Counted from the first letter of the stretch, positions 1 through 8,413 are shown. The stretch is DNA of 15,025 nt from Chloroflexota bacterium (GCA_021785115.1 JAJYGO010000027.1:458-15482), one strand, 5' to 3'. A program made the numbers and translations. Notes: generated from the letters alone by a model not told the origin.

Positions 1-186
1 GATCTTGATCGCATCAACGCCGACCACCCTGTACCGCCGATGTGAAGGCCGCGACGGCCGCCAGCAGCCCGCCGGAAGTGCTCGTTGACGATGCCGTCTC
101 TGGGGACTCGCGGCTGACCGGCCGATCTCACCGACCCCTCGCCGCGTTCTCACCCGGCGCTCAGCAACGCGAGCGATGCTCCCGCC

Positions 187-1323
187 ATGAACTTGGGCCA
201 CGTCTCTGGACGCCGCGAGGGATCCTCAGGCTGGCTGTCGCTCGGCCAAGGCTGGCTTGGGTCGGCAGTCTTCGCCGGCCTCGCCCTCGGTCTGCTCTAC
301 GTGCCGGCGCATGACCCGACCGCGGGGCCGTTCAGCGTCTTGGTGACCACCGCCGCCATGCTCTACGCCGTGGGACTCTCGATCGCGGCTGTGCGCGTGC
401 TGCGAGGGGTGATCCTTCGACTCGGCGGGAGCAGGGAGCCGATCGTTCTGCTCGGCACCGGCCCGGATCCGCTCACGTCGCCAGACGTCGGAGCGCGGTG
501 GCGGCTGGCCGCGGTCGCGGCTGGTGCCGTCGGGCCGGCTGCACTCGGCGTCCTTGCGGGGTCTGCGGCTGTTGCGATGGACCCGGCAACGCCCGCCCAC
601 GCCATCTCCACCCTTGTTCTCGGCGTCAACGTCGCCGTGGCCGCCGGGGCGCTCGTCATGGTGCCTGGCTTGCCGGGTTGGGCGCTCGCGCTCGCGCTGG
701 CTGATGCGACTGGCGCCTCTCCGGATCAGCGCCAGCCGCGCGCCGCTCGTCTGGCCCGCGCCGTCGGCGTGCCGATCCTGCTCGGGGTGGTCCTCGGCGC
801 CGTGCTCCTCGGCGACCCCATGCTGTTGGCGCTGGGCGTTGCGCTCGCCTTCCTGACGTGGACCGGTGGGCAGCTCGCTGCCCGGCAGGACGCGACGGCG
901 AGGTTCCTCGCGGGCCACGTGGCGGGCGACCTCGCCCGGCCCATCACGACCAACGCCGGGCCTGACGAGCCGGTCGCCAGCCTGCTCGCCCGCCTCCGGA
1001 CGGATGCCTCCGTCGCGCTGATCGAGGGCGGCGCCGGCATCGCCGGCGCGGTCGGGCCCCGCCAGCTCGCGGGCGTCGCTGGCGCCCGGCTGGACGACCG
1101 GTGCGCGGCGCTGATGGTGCCGCTGGGCTCGCTCAGGATCCTCGGGCCGACTGCCGGGGCGGTCGACGTCCTCCAGGAGCTTGCCCGCCATGGCTTCGCG
1201 CTCGTTCGCGGGACTGATGGCCTCGGCTATGTCGAGGCCGAGGACCTCGGGCGGCAGGTCCGCGTGTGGCAGGCCATCCGCGAGCGTCGTTCAACCGACG
1301 ATGTGGGGCCCCGGGAACAGTAG
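187..1323 (+). CDS. Inactive site-2 protease-like membrane protein with CBS-like tail
   Basis: A 378-residue protein with about five hydrophobic segments (roughly residues 25-40, 50-76, 106-131, 138-170, 193-228) followed by a soluble part (about 240-360). The layout matches the M50 site-2 protease/CBS family: a helix ending in an Arg-rich stretch, a Gly/Pro-rich loop, then a PGLPGWALAL segment where active members have PGxPxDGGR, then RAARLARAVG. The tail HVAGDLARPITT...VASLL resembles a CBS domain that follows such cores. The zinc-binding HExxH is absent; the equivalent place reads LYAVGLSIAAVR, and the DG aspartate is also missing, so no protease activity is expected. A regulatory or scaffolding role is inferred only. 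The start is the first ATG of the good frame and has no strong ribosome-binding site, so an alternative start is possible. Family assignment is by my own alignment from memory; it could be an unrelated polytopic protein. Confidence 0.6.
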   Translation: MNLGHVSGRREGSSGWLSLGQGWLGSAVFAGLALGLLYVPAHDPTAGPFSVLVTTAAMLYAVGLSIAAVRVLRGVILRLGGSREPIVLLGTGPDPLTSPDVGARWRLAAVAAGAVGPAALGVLAGSAAVAMDPATPAHAISTLVLGVNVAVAAGALVMVPGLPGWALALALADATGASPDQRQPRAARLARAVGVPILLGVVLGAVLLGDPMLLALGVALAFLTWTGGQLAARQDATARFLAGHVAGDLARPITTNAGPDEPVASLLARLRTDASVALIEGGAGIAGAVGPRQLAGVAGARLDDRCAALMVPLGSLRILGPTAGAVDVLQELARHGFALVRGTDGLGYVEAEDLGRQVRVWQAIRERRSTDDVGPREQ

Positions 1324-1420
1324 GCGACTCGCGCTGCGCGGCCGCGAGAGCGGAGGTGGTGGCCACTCCGAGCATGGCGCTCGTCCGTTCGGTCGAGGAC
1401 CAGAGGACCTCGGATCTCCG

Positions 1421-1896
1421 TTAGGCTCCCTGGGCCGCCGCCGTGATGAGGAGGACCACCGTCCCGAGCGCGGCCTGGGCGCGTGCCGTCCAGACGAGAG
1501 GTGCCTCCGGCACCGGCGACTGGTCGTCTCGCCCCGCCCGGACCAGCAAGCCGTCGAGCAGCGAGCCGACCGCGAGCATCGCCACCACCACAAGGTGCCT
1601 CACGAGCAGCAGGCCCGCCCCGCGCCCCGGACCTGTCCCAGCCCCAGGTACCGCGGGTCCGCGGTCTGGAGGGCGACGCCGGTGGCGAGGAAGATGCCGA
1701 GCGAGGCCAGAAGCAGCGGCAGCGCGCGCCGCTCGATGGCCGCCAGCAGCGGGCCCGCCGGCATGCGGTCGGCAGCGCCGTCGCCCAGGACACGGGCGAC
1801 GGCCGGGATCACGACGACGGCCAGAAGGACGTAGTAGCCGACGAAGACGACGGTCGCCAGCAAGTGCCCCCAGAGCAGCCAAGACGCCGGTGACAT
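1421..1896 (-). pseudogene. CopD-like four-helix membrane protein, frameshifted
   Basis: Start ATG at 1896 follows a GAGGAGGG ribosome-binding site. The first part reads MSPASWLLWGHLLATVVFVG, a second helix, then VALQTADPRYLGLGQVRG, which is typical of CopD/DUF2269-type integral membrane proteins. Near 1615-1635 the frame breaks and would stop at 1600. The other minus frame continues exactly where expected with AGLLLVRHLVVVAMLAVG and ends at the TAA at 1421. At the break the minus strand has GCGGGGCGGG, two copies of GCGGG. Removing one copy restores a 156-residue protein with four membrane helices, although a 1-base deletion would also explain it. CopD relatives are linked to copper uptake or tolerance, and this gene sits head-to-head with a copper cluster, so a copper role is plausible. 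It may be a real pseudogene or a sequencing error in a GC-rich run. Confidence 0.7.
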
Positions 1897-2147
1897 CGGG
1901 CCCTCCTCGCGGGAGCGTGCGCGATGGCCTATGCCGCACGCTGTTGGCACGCGCTGATGCCTCCGCATCGTCGAGCCGACTCCTGAGCAGGAGGTGAGTG
2001 GGAGGTGAGAGTGTCGGCCGGGCGCAGGGTCTTGCGTTGATCGACTCTTGACCAACGCTTGCCCGTCCCTCCATGGCCCTCCCAGTCGCGGCGCCGGATC
2101 CTCGTCCAGGACCGGCGGTCTGCCGGCCGGCGACAGGGAGGCTCGGC
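1897..2147. promoter_or_regulatory. Divergent control region with short repeats
   Basis: This 251-bp gap separates the CopD-like gene (leftward) from the SHOCT/cupredoxin operon (rightward), so it must hold both promoters unless the genes are read from outside. Visible structure: a palindrome CTCCTG-AG-CAGGAG at 1980-1993; the direct repeat GGAGGTGAG at 1990-1998 and 2001-2009 (11-bp period, one helix turn); and an inverted repeat GCGTTG/CAACGC at 2034-2039 and 2053-2058 with a 13-bp spacer. TTGATC and TTGACC lie within the last element, but I could not pair either with a convincing -10 hexamer. Operator function is inferred from position and symmetry only. Confidence 0.35.
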
Positions 2148-2417
2148 ATGACGGGCTGGCAGATGGGGATGGACGCCTGGGTCTGGATCGGCGCGTGGGT
2201 GCTCGTCATGGCCTTGGTCGTCTGGCTCCTCGTCCGCGAGCCCCGGCGCGCCCGCCACCCCGACCCCGCAGGGATCCTCCGCGACCGCTTCGCCCGGGGC
2301 GAGATCAGCGAGGAGGAGTACCGGCGCGCCGTCGCCGCCCTCGACGAGGACCCGCCGCCCCATCACGCATCGGCGCGCCGCCGCGCCGCCCGCCGCCAGG
2401 AGGCCCACCATGACTGA
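2148..2417 (+). CDS. Small single-pass membrane protein with SHOCT domain
   Basis: An 89-residue protein. Residues about 8-29 form one membrane helix (WVWIGAWVLVMALVVWLLV). Residues about 40-67 (DPAGILRDRFARGEISEEEY) are a textbook SHOCT motif, a short C-terminal domain found in many small membrane proteins and thought to mediate oligomerisation or protein contacts. The C-terminus is rich in Arg, Ala and His. The ATG at 2148 is chosen because AGGGAGG lies six bases upstream; the in-frame ATG at 2073 would add a low-complexity Pro/Arg leader and lacks a good site. The gene overlaps the next by eight bases (ATGACTGA), so the two are translationally coupled and this is probably the first gene of the copper operon. 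The exact role is unknown. Confidence 0.8.
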   Translation: MTGWQMGMDAWVWIGAWVLVMALVVWLLVREPRRARHPDPAGILRDRFARGEISEEEYRRAVAALDEDPPPHHASARRRAARRQEAHHD

Positions 2418-2982
2418 CCACGAACCGCAGCCGCCCGCCTCGCGCCGCGAGCGCAGGGGGCAGGAGCGCGAGGCCCTCCACCAGGTCGTGGTCGCCCGGC
2501 GTGACGCCCGCCGCGCCCAGCGCGAGCGCGCCGCCCGCCTGGACAAGCTCCGCAAGCTGGCCTTCGGAGGGATCGTCGTGGCCGTGCTCGCTGTGGGCGG
2601 CTATCTCGCCTTCGGGGACTTCCTGCGGCGGCCCGCGGACGCGGCGTCGAGCGGGATCATCGACGTCCAGAGCTCGATGGCGGGCTTCACGCCGTCCGAG
2701 ATCGACGTCACGGCCGGACAGACCGTCACCCTCAAGTGGTGGACGCAGGACGCGGCACCGCACCTGACGAACGGCGTCCACACGATGGTCTCGCCCGACC
2801 TCGGCCTCCACGAGGAGCTGCCCGCCGAGAGCACGCGCCTGCTCACGTGGACGGTGCCGGACAAGCCGGGCACGTACGACGTGTACTGCGACTCGTGCTG
2901 CGGCGGCAAGGACGCCCCCCAGATGCACGGCAAGATCGTCGTGAAGGCGGCGCCGGCCGCCGTGCCGGGGACCGTCGGGTGA
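2410..2982 (+). CDS. Membrane-anchored CuA-like cupredoxin
   Basis: A 190-residue protein with a charged Arg/Glu-rich cytoplasmic N-terminus (1-48), one membrane helix (about 51-69) and an outer cupredoxin domain (about 80-178). The domain starts GIIDVQSSMAGFTPSEIDV and has the usual beta-barrel pattern (TAGQTVTLKWW; KPGTYDVYC). Candidate copper ligands are His118 or His124, Cys160, Cys164, and Met172/His173. The end motif CDSCCGGKDAPQMHG resembles the CuA loop of cytochrome oxidase subunit II (CxxxC...M) but has an extra Cys163, no His at the normal place and a longer gap to Met. It is more likely a copper carrier or CuA-related electron-transfer protein than an oxidase subunit. A following CcdA-type gene could keep the Cys pair reduced. 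The start ATG overlaps the SHOCT gene stop. Confidence 0.8.
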   Translation: MTDHEPQPPASRRERRGQEREALHQVVVARRDARRAQRERAARLDKLRKLAFGGIVVAVLAVGGYLAFGDFLRRPADAASSGIIDVQSSMAGFTPSEIDVTAGQTVTLKWWTQDAAPHLTNGVHTMVSPDLGLHEELPAESTRLLTWTVPDKPGTYDVYCDSCCGGKDAPQMHGKIVVKAAPAAVPGTVG

Positions 2983-3833
2983 CCGCCCCGGCCGCGGGCC
3001 CGCTGCCCTCCCACCGCACGATCGCCGGCTGGCCCCTGCCCGCCCTCCTCCTCGCCGCGATGCTCGCCGTCGTCGGGGCGACGGCCTCCCTGTACGTGCT
3101 CGCGGTGCCGTTCGAGTCCGCCGCGTTCGGTGGCCTCACGATCCCCGCGGTCCTCGCCGCAGGGTTCCTCGACGGCTTCAACCCGTGCGCCTTCGCCCTG
3201 CTGGTCCTGTTCGCCACGTTCACGCTGACGCTCGTGAACGCCGTGACCGCGAACGGCTCGCCGACGGCCGAGGCCCGGCGGCGCCTGCTCGGCGCAGGCT
3301 CGCTGTACGTGGGCGCCGTGTTCGTCACCTACTTCGTGATCGGGGTAGGCCTGCTCAGCTTCCTGGGCTGGATGGGGCGCGACCACCTCGTCGCCCGCGT
3401 GGCCTCGGTCGTCGCGCTCGTCATGGCCCTCTGGATGCTCAAGGACGTGCTCCTGCCGGGCGTCGGGCCGTCGATGATGGCGCCCTCGGGCACGCACGGC
3501 CGCATGCGCAAGGCCATGGAGCGGGGCGGGCTGGGCGGCATGTTGCTCGCCGGCGTCCTCGTCGGCATCTGCACGGTGCCCTGCTCCGGCGCGATGTACC
3601 TCCAGATCACGGCGGTCCTGCACGCCTCGGGCGGCGGGCCCACCGGGCTCGCCCTCCTCGCGCTGTACAACATCGCGTTCATCGTCCCGCTCGTCGCGAT
3701 GCTGCTCGCGGTGAGCAACCGTCGGGTGCTCGGCCAGGTTGGCCGCTGGAACCGCGCCAACTCGCCGTGGGTCAAGGCCGGGATCGCGCTCGCGATCATC
3801 GCGATGAGCTTCGGCCTGATGGTGTCGATGTGA
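2979..3833 (+). CDS. CcdA/DsbD-type transmembrane thiol-disulfide transporter
   Basis: A 284-residue polytopic protein of the cytochrome c biogenesis/DsbD transmembrane family. These proteins carry electrons from cytoplasmic thioredoxin to outer-face thiol proteins. About six to seven helices are visible. The two family cysteines appear in GFLDGFNPCAFALLVLF (Cys70) and GICTVPCSGAMY (Cys202, with an extra Cys198), each preceded by the characteristic proline. The start is GTG at 2979, overlapping the TGA of the cupredoxin gene (GTGA); no better start lies in frame before the first helix. It ends overlapping the next gene in the same way. The placement between a Cys-rich cupredoxin and an HMA protein suggests it reduces copper-binding cysteines outside the membrane. 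The C-terminal helix fits the family length. Confidence in the family is high; the specific substrate is inferred. Confidence 0.88.
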   Translation: MTAPAAGPLPSHRTIAGWPLPALLLAAMLAVVGATASLYVLAVPFESAAFGGLTIPAVLAAGFLDGFNPCAFALLVLFATFTLTLVNAVTANGSPTAEARRRLLGAGSLYVGAVFVTYFVIGVGLLSFLGWMGRDHLVARVASVVALVMALWMLKDVLLPGVGPSMMAPSGTHGRMRKAMERGGLGGMLLAGVLVGICTVPCSGAMYLQITAVLHASGGGPTGLALLALYNIAFIVPLVAMLLAVSNRRVLGQVGRWNRANSPWVKAGIALAIIAMSFGLMVSM

Positions 3834-4123
3834 GCGCCCCGGCCGAGCTCCAGGTCGTGCGCTTCCCGGTGCGGGACATGACCTGCGGCTCCTGCGTCAG
3901 CCGCATCGTCCGCTCGGTCTCGAGAGTCCCCGGGGTCGCGAAGGTGTCCGTCGACCTCCGCCGAGAGACCGCGACCGTCCGCCGCGAGCCCTCCCGCGCC
4001 CCCGACGGGGCGCTCGCGGCGGCGGTCGCCGCCGCCGGCTACGAGGCGGACCTCGACTCGGCCGAGGAGCTGCCGGAGGGTTCTGACCGCGGCCTGCTCG
4101 AGCGGCTTCTGGGCCGCCGGTGA
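3830..4123 (+). CDS. Small HMA-domain copper chaperone (CopZ-like)
   Basis: A 97-residue protein made of one heavy-metal-associated domain (about residues 5-70) with the metal-binding MTCGSC motif, followed by the usual GVAKVSVDL strand and AAVAAAGYEADL end, then a short acidic/basic tail. HMA proteins bind Cu(I) through the two cysteines and hand it to a P-type ATPase or another HMA domain. The start is GTG at 3830, overlapping the previous stop (GTGA), the same coupling used one gene earlier. The frame before this start belongs to the CcdA gene, so no longer form is likely. The likely partners are the HMA domains of the fusion protein and of CopA downstream. It lies last in the tightly coupled four-gene block. 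Confidence 0.85.
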   Translation: MSAPAELQVVRFPVRDMTCGSCVSRIVRSVSRVPGVAKVSVDLRRETATVRREPSRAPDGALAAAVAAAGYEADLDSAEELPEGSDRGLLERLLGRR

Positions 4124-4421
4124 TCCTTCTCGTTGTGATCGCCGTCCGCCCCGTCGACGGCGACGAGCCGGCGTCGTGATGTCCCGCGGCCCAAGCTCCG
4201 CCCGAGCCCGCGTCCCGAGCGCGGCACCGGCGTCTGCTCGCGAGAGCCGATCCGGCGCCGAGGCGCGCCGAGACCGCCGCCTCCGGGCGGACGCCTTGCA
4301 GCCGGGGGCCGCGGTCGCCGTCGAGCCCCTCGACGAGGCGGGGGAGCTCCACCGCCGCGCGGTCGAGATGCGCGAGATCCGCATGGGCCTGCGCCAGCGG
4401 CCCGTCGCCCCGAGGCGGTCT
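4124..4421 (+). other. Stretch before the fusion gene, possibly coding N-terminus
   Basis: No separate gene is recognised here. The frame of the next gene is open back to an ATG at 4176, and codon third positions become strongly G/C-rich from about 4290. The stretch could therefore encode an 82-residue Arg/Ala-rich N-terminal extension. Against this, 4176 has no ribosome-binding site and the peptide has no domain, whereas GTG 4422 does have one. A weak stem CGCCGTC/GACGGCG (4140-4146 and 4156-4162) lacks a T-run and is not convincing as a terminator. Confidence 0.3.
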
Positions 4422-5999
4422 GTGACCGCTGCCGGCACGACCTCGATGGCGTTTCCCATGAAGGGCATGACCTGCCGCTCCTGCGAGGCGCGCATCGGCA
4501 GGTTCGTGGGCCGACTCCCCGGCGTCGCGCACGTCAGCGCCTCCGCGGCCAAGGGCGAGGTCGTCGTCGAGTGCCTGTCCCCCGTCTCGGCGGCGTCCAT
4601 CATGTCGGCGATCGGCAGCGCCGGCTACGAGGTCGGCCGCGACTCCTGGCTCGCGACGGACCCGGTCGTCTGGGGCACGGCGGGCTTCGGCGTCGTGGTG
4701 GTCCTCGGCCTCGCGATCGCCGCGCAGCTCAGCGGCATCGGCGACCTCGCGAACTCGGCGGGCGACATCAGCAGGGGCGGCGTGCTGGTCGCCATGCTCC
4801 TCGGGCTCGCCGCAGGCGTGTCCACGTGCATGGCCCTCGTCGGCGGCCTCGTCCTCGGGCTCTCCGCCTCCTACCAGGCCGGCAGGCCCGCGGGCACGGG
4901 CCGGGCCGCGCAGATGCGCCCGGCGCTCGTCCTTGTCGGCGGCCGGATCGTCGGCTACACGGCCCTCGGCGCCCTGCTCGGCGTCCTCGGCGCGTCGGTC
5001 TCGATGCCGCCGCAGCTGACGGCGGCGCTGATGTTGGGCGTCGCGGTCGTGATGCTGCTCCTCGGCGCGCGCCTCACCGGCCTGTCGCCGCGCCTGGCGG
5101 GCTGGTCGCCGACCCTCCCGACGAGTCTCGGCCACCTGCTCGGACTGTCGGGCGAAGGCGGAACCGGCGCCTACTCCGACCGCCGCGCGGCGACCCTCGG
5201 CGCGCTCTCGTTCTTCCTGCCCTGCGGTTTCACGCAGGCGATCCAGATCTTCGCTCTCTCGACCGGGTCGCCCGCCTACGCCGCCGTCCTGCTCGGCGTC
5301 TTCGCGCTGGGAACCGCGCCCGGGCTGCTCGCGCTGGCGGGGCTCCCGCTGGTCGTCCCGTCGCGGGCCAAGCCCACGCTGCTGCGCCTCGTCGGCATCG
5401 TCGTGATCGGCTTCGCGGCGCTCAACGGCGGCGCCGGGCTCCGGCTGTCCGGGTTCGCGCTTCCCTCGGTCGTGGGCGCGGCACGGGCTGCCGCCGTCGA
5501 CCCGTCGGTCGTGGGCGCCGACGGCGTGGAGCGGATAACCACCCGCCAGGACGCCGGCGGCTACAGCCCGTCGAACGTGACGATCTACGCGGGATATCCG
5601 GTCGAGTGGACCGTGGTCTCGTCGAACACCAGCACCTGCGCGGCGTCCATCTTCGCTCCGGGCGTGGACATCCGGTCCAGCCTCCACAAGGGCCCGAACA
5701 CGTTCGCCCTGCCCCCGCTGCCCGCCGGGGTGCTGCGCTACACCTGCGCGATGGGGATGTACGCCGCCCAGATCACCGTTGTCCCGAAGCCCGCGGATGC
5801 CCCTCCGTCCGCCGCTGCCCCTGCGGGGGCGAGGTCGGTGCCCACAGCGGGAGCCGCGTCGTCGCAGCTTGCGGCGCGGACGCTGCTGGCCGACCAGTCG
5901 GCGCACGCGCCCGCCCCGGCTGCCGCGAAGTCAGGGGGCTCCGCCCCATACCTCGACGAGTCCGGCGACGCAGCCACCCGACCGCCGCGACACACCTGA
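4422..5999 (+). CDS. HMA - SafE/DsbD-like membrane - cupredoxin fusion protein
   Basis: A 525-residue three-module protein. Residues 8-75 are an HMA domain with MTCRSC. Residues about 82-345 hold six or more helices of the SafE/DsbD_2 (UreH-like) type, with paired cysteines in [10 protein letters not shown] (Cys136) and [13 protein letters not shown] (Cys268). Residues about 370-454 form a cupredoxin-like barrel ([20 protein letters not shown]) ending [16 protein letters not shown], where Cys442, Met444 and Met446 are candidate ligands, with Cys406 in place of the usual His. A Pro/Ala-rich tail follows. The design suggests Cu passed from a cytoplasmic HMA domain through or beside the membrane part to an outer copper site. 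GTG 4422 was chosen because GAGG lies seven bases before it and the HMA domain then begins as in the neighbouring HMA proteins; ATG 4176 is the alternative. Confidence 0.82.
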   Translation: MTAAGTTSMAFPMKGMTCRSCEARIGRFVGRLPGVAHVSASAAKGEVVVECLSPVSAASIMSAIGSAGYEVGRDSWLATDPVVWGTAGFGVVVVLGLAIAAQLSGIGDLANSAGDISRGGVLVAMLLGLAAGVSTCMALVGGLVLGLSASYQAGRPAGTGRAAQMRPALVLVGGRIVGYTALGALLGVLGASVSMPPQLTAALMLGVAVVMLLLGARLTGLSPRLAGWSPTLPTSLGHLLGLSGEGGTGAYSDRRAATLGALSFFLPCGFTQAIQIFALSTGSPAYAAVLLGVFALGTAPGLLALAGLPLVVPSRAKPTLLRLVGIVVIGFAALNGGAGLRLSGFALPSVVGAARAAAVDPSVVGADGVERITTRQDAGGYSPSNVTIYAGYPVEWTVVSSNTSTCAASIFAPGVDIRSSLHKGPNTFALPPLPAGVLRYTCAMGMYAAQITVVPKPADAPPSAAAPAGARSVPTAGAASSQLAARTLLADQSAHAPAPAAAKSGGSAPYLDESGDAATRPPRHT

Positions 6000-6020
6000 C
6001 GGCTGCGCTTGACGCGCGTG

Positions 6021-6041
6021 TACAATACTCCCCAGGAGTAT
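6021..6041 (+). promoter_or_regulatory. copA promoter with CsoR-like operator
   Basis: The 56-bp gap before copA is locally AT-rich, unlike its surroundings. A perfect palindrome ATACTCC-CCA-GGAGTAT occupies 6025-6041. Its form (ATAC + C-rich arm, short spacer, G-rich arm + GTAT) is like the operators of Cu(I)-sensing CsoR repressors. Its left arm overlaps a good -10 hexamer TACAAT (6021-6026); a weak -35 CTGACG sits 19 bp upstream at 5996-6001. A TTGACG at 6009 is too close to that -10. Repressor binding here would block transcription start. No csoR gene lies in the window. This assignment rests on pattern similarity only. Confidence 0.7.
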
Positions 6042-6055
6042 ATTGGAGCCTGCAG

Positions 6056-8413
6056 ATGACCACCCCTTCCGCCCCGATCGAGATCGTGTCGTTCCCCGTC
6101 GAGGGTATGACCTGCGCCTCGTGCGTCAACCGCATCACGCGGTTCCTGAACAAGGTGGACGGTGTCGACGAGGCGAGCGTCAACCTCGCGTCCGAGTCCG
6201 CGACCGTTCGCTACGACCCGACTCGCGTGGACGTTGCCGAGCTCGTCGCGGCCGTCGACGCCGCGGGCTACGTGGCGCGCCTCGAGCAGGCGGCGACAGC
6301 GGACCACGCGGCGGACGTCACCGAGGCCGCCGCCGCGAAGGCCGAGCGCGACGAGGCAGCCGCCAGGCACGCAGCCAATCTGCGCCGGCGACTCGCGGTC
6401 GCCGCCCTGCTGACGCTGCCGCTCATCGTGGGCCTCGCGCGAATGGCCGTGCTGCCCGGGATCCCCGCCGTCTTCACCAACCCGTGGTTCCAGCTCGCGC
6501 TCGCCACGCCGGTCCAGTTCTGGGCGGGCTCGGTCTTCTACGCCGGCGCCTGGAAGGCCCTGCGGCACAAGAGCGCCGACATGAACACGCTCATCGCCGT
6601 CGGCACGTCCGCGGCGTACCTCTACAGCGTCGCGACGATCGCGTTCCCCGGCTTCTTCCGCGCCGCGGGCCTGGGCATGGACGGCGGGGCGCTGCCGATG
6701 TACTTCGACACGAGCGCGGCGATCATCGCGCTCATCCTGCTGGGCCGGTTCCTCGAGGCGCGCGCCCGCAGCCACACCTCCGACGCCATCCGCAAGCTCA
6801 TCAACCTCGCGCCACGCACCGCGCGCGTCATCCGCGACGGCGCGGAGACCGACGTCGAGATCGCGCAGGTCCGCGTCGGCGACCTCGTGCGCGTCCGCCC
6901 CGGCGAGACGGTCGCGGTCGACGGCGTGGTCACCGAGGGCGCCTCGGGCGTGGACGAGTCGATGATCACCGGCGAGAGCCTGCCGGTCGCCAAGCGCGCC
7001 GACGACCTCGTCGTCGGCGGCACGCTCAACACAACGGGCACCCTCACGTTCCGGGCGACGCGCGTCGGCGCCGACACGGTGCTCGCCAAGATCATCCGCC
7101 TCGTGTCCGAGGCGCAGGGCAGCCGCGCCCCGATCCAGCGCCTCGCCGACGTCGTGACCGGGTACTTCGTGCCGGCGGTGCTCCTCCTTGCCGTGCTGAC
7201 CTTCGTCGTGTGGTTCGCCCTCGGGCCGCAGCCCGCGTTCAACATGGCGCTGCTCAACACGGTCGCGGTCCTGATCATCGCCTGCCCCTGCGCCCTGGGC
7301 CTGGCCACCCCGACCTCGATCATGGTCGGCACCGGCAAGGGCGCCGAGAACGGGGTCCTGTTCCGCAGCGCGGAGGCGCTCGAGCGGCTCGGCTCGGTGA
7401 GGGCGGTGGTCCTCGACAAGACCGGCACCCTCACCGAGGGCAAGCCGCGCGTGACTGACGTGGTCGTCGCGCAAGGCGCCCTGCGCGAGGACGAGATCCT
7501 CGCCCTCGTCGCGGCCGCCGAGCGCGGCTCGGAGCACCCGCTCGCCGATGCGATCGTCCGCGAGGCGACCGGGGCCCGGGGCCTCACGCTCGCCGAGGCG
7601 GCCGACTTCCTCGCGGTCGCCGGCGGGGGGGTCACCGCCGCAGTGGGCGGCCGGCAGGTCGTCGTCGGGCGACCGGGCTTCCTCCAGTCGGTCGGTGTGG
7701 ACGTCTCCGGGCTGACGGGCGCCGCCGACGCCCTCGCCGCCGACGGCAAGACGCCGGTCTTCGCCGCGGTCGACGGGCGTGGGGCCGCGGTCATCGCGAT
7801 CGCCGACACGCTCAAGGCGGGTTCGGTCGAGGCGGTCGCCGAGTTGCACCGCCTCGGGATCCTGGTGACGATGCTCACCGGCGACAACCGGCGGACCGCC
7901 GAGGCGATCGCCCGCACGGCCGGCATCGACCGGGTCGTCGCGGACGTCCGGCCCGACGGCAAGGCCGCCGCGGTCAAGGCGCTCCAGGCCGAGGGCATGG
8001 TCGTGGCCATGGTCGGCGACGGCGTGAACGACGCCCCCGCGCTCGCGTCCGCCGACGTCGGCGTGGCCATGGGCACCGGGACCGACGTCGCGATGGAATC
8101 GGCTGGCGTGACGCTCATGTCGGGCGACCTGCGGGGCCTCGTCACGGCCATCTCGCTGTCCAATGCGACCATGCGGAACATCCGCCAGAACCTGGTCTGG
8201 GCCTTCGGCTACAACGTCATCCTCATCCCGATCGCGATGGGCGTCCTCTACCCGGTCAACGGGATGCTGCTCGACCCGATCTTCGCCGCTGCCGCGATGG
8301 CTGCCTCGTCGGTCACCGTCGTCTCCAACGCCCTGCGGCTCCGGCGCTTCCGGGTTCGCCCCGCCGTCACGTCCCCGTCGTCGGCCCGGGCCGCCGCCCG
8401 CGCCGCGTCCTGA
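6056..8413 (+). CDS. copA: Cu(I)-exporting P1B-type ATPase CopA
   Basis: A 785-residue heavy-metal P-type ATPase that uses ATP to pump Cu(I) out of the cytoplasm. One N-terminal HMA domain carries GMTCASC (Cys20, Cys23). Then come two helix pairs, the actuator motif TGES (305-308), the membrane metal site CPCALG (Cys410-Pro-Cys412), the phosphorylated Asp454 in DKTGT, the SEHPLA motif (His494), [10 protein letters not shown] (Asp655) and the C-terminal GYN...[15 protein letters not shown] signature. CPC plus YN and MxxSS is the P1B-1 (Cu+/Ag+) set. Length and motif order are normal and the gene appears intact. The ATG at 6056 has GGAG seven bases upstream. Its own promoter carries a CsoR-like palindrome, so induction by copper is likely. 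Two YHS genes follow closely, probably in the same transcript. Confidence 0.96.
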   Translation: MTTPSAPIEIVSFPVEGMTCASCVNRITRFLNKVDGVDEASVNLASESATVRYDPTRVDVAELVAAVDAAGYVARLEQAATADHAADVTEAAAAKAERDEAAARHAANLRRRLAVAALLTLPLIVGLARMAVLPGIPAVFTNPWFQLALATPVQFWAGSVFYAGAWKALRHKSADMNTLIAVGTSAAYLYSVATIAFPGFFRAAGLGMDGGALPMYFDTSAAIIALILLGRFLEARARSHTSDAIRKLINLAPRTARVIRDGAETDVEIAQVRVGDLVRVRPGETVAVDGVVTEGASGVDESMITGESLPVAKRADDLVVGGTLNTTGTLTFRATRVGADTVLAKIIRLVSEAQGSRAPIQRLADVVTGYFVPAVLLLAVLTFVVWFALGPQPAFNMALLNTVAVLIIACPCALGLATPTSIMVGTGKGAENGVLFRSAEALERLGSVRAVVLDKTGTLTEGKPRVTDVVVAQGALREDEILALVAAAERGSEHPLADAIVREATGARGLTLAEAADFLAVAGGGVTAAVGGRQVVVGRPGFLQSVGVDVSGLTGAADALAADGKTPVFAAVDGRGAAVIAIADTLKAGSVEAVAELHRLGILVTMLTGDNRRTAEAIARTAGIDRVVADVRPDGKAAAVKALQAEGMVVAMVGDGVNDAPALASADVGVAMGTGTDVAMESAGVTLMSGDLRGLVTAISLSNATMRNIRQNLVWAFGYNVILIPIAMGVLYPVNGMLLDPIFAAAAMAASSVTVVSNALRLRRFRVRPAVTSPSSARAAARAAS

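Noticed and set aside
4140..4162. Hairpin CGCCGTC/GACGGCG after the small HMA gene as a terminator
   Set aside because: Nine-base loop, no T-run, and such short stems are common by chance at this GC content.
3897..5906. Very long open frame on the minus strand opposite the copper cluster
   Set aside because: It is antisense to clearly recognised HMA and SafE genes, rich in Arg/Gly/Asp with no domain, as expected for mirror frames in GC-rich DNA.
6009..6014. TTGACG as the -35 element of the copA promoter
   Set aside because: It is only 6 bp from TACAAT and 24 bp from TATATT, both outside the usual 16-19 bp spacing.
4571..6055. Long open extension upstream of the copA start in the same frame
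   Set aside because: It overlaps the fusion gene in another frame, is Arg/Pro-rich without domains, and copA has its own promoter, ribosome-binding site and normal N-terminal HMA domain at 6056.
5738..7849. Long minus-strand open frame across copA
   Set aside because: Antisense to a fully motif-supported P-type ATPase; sequence is Asp/Gly/Arg-rich and has no family signature.
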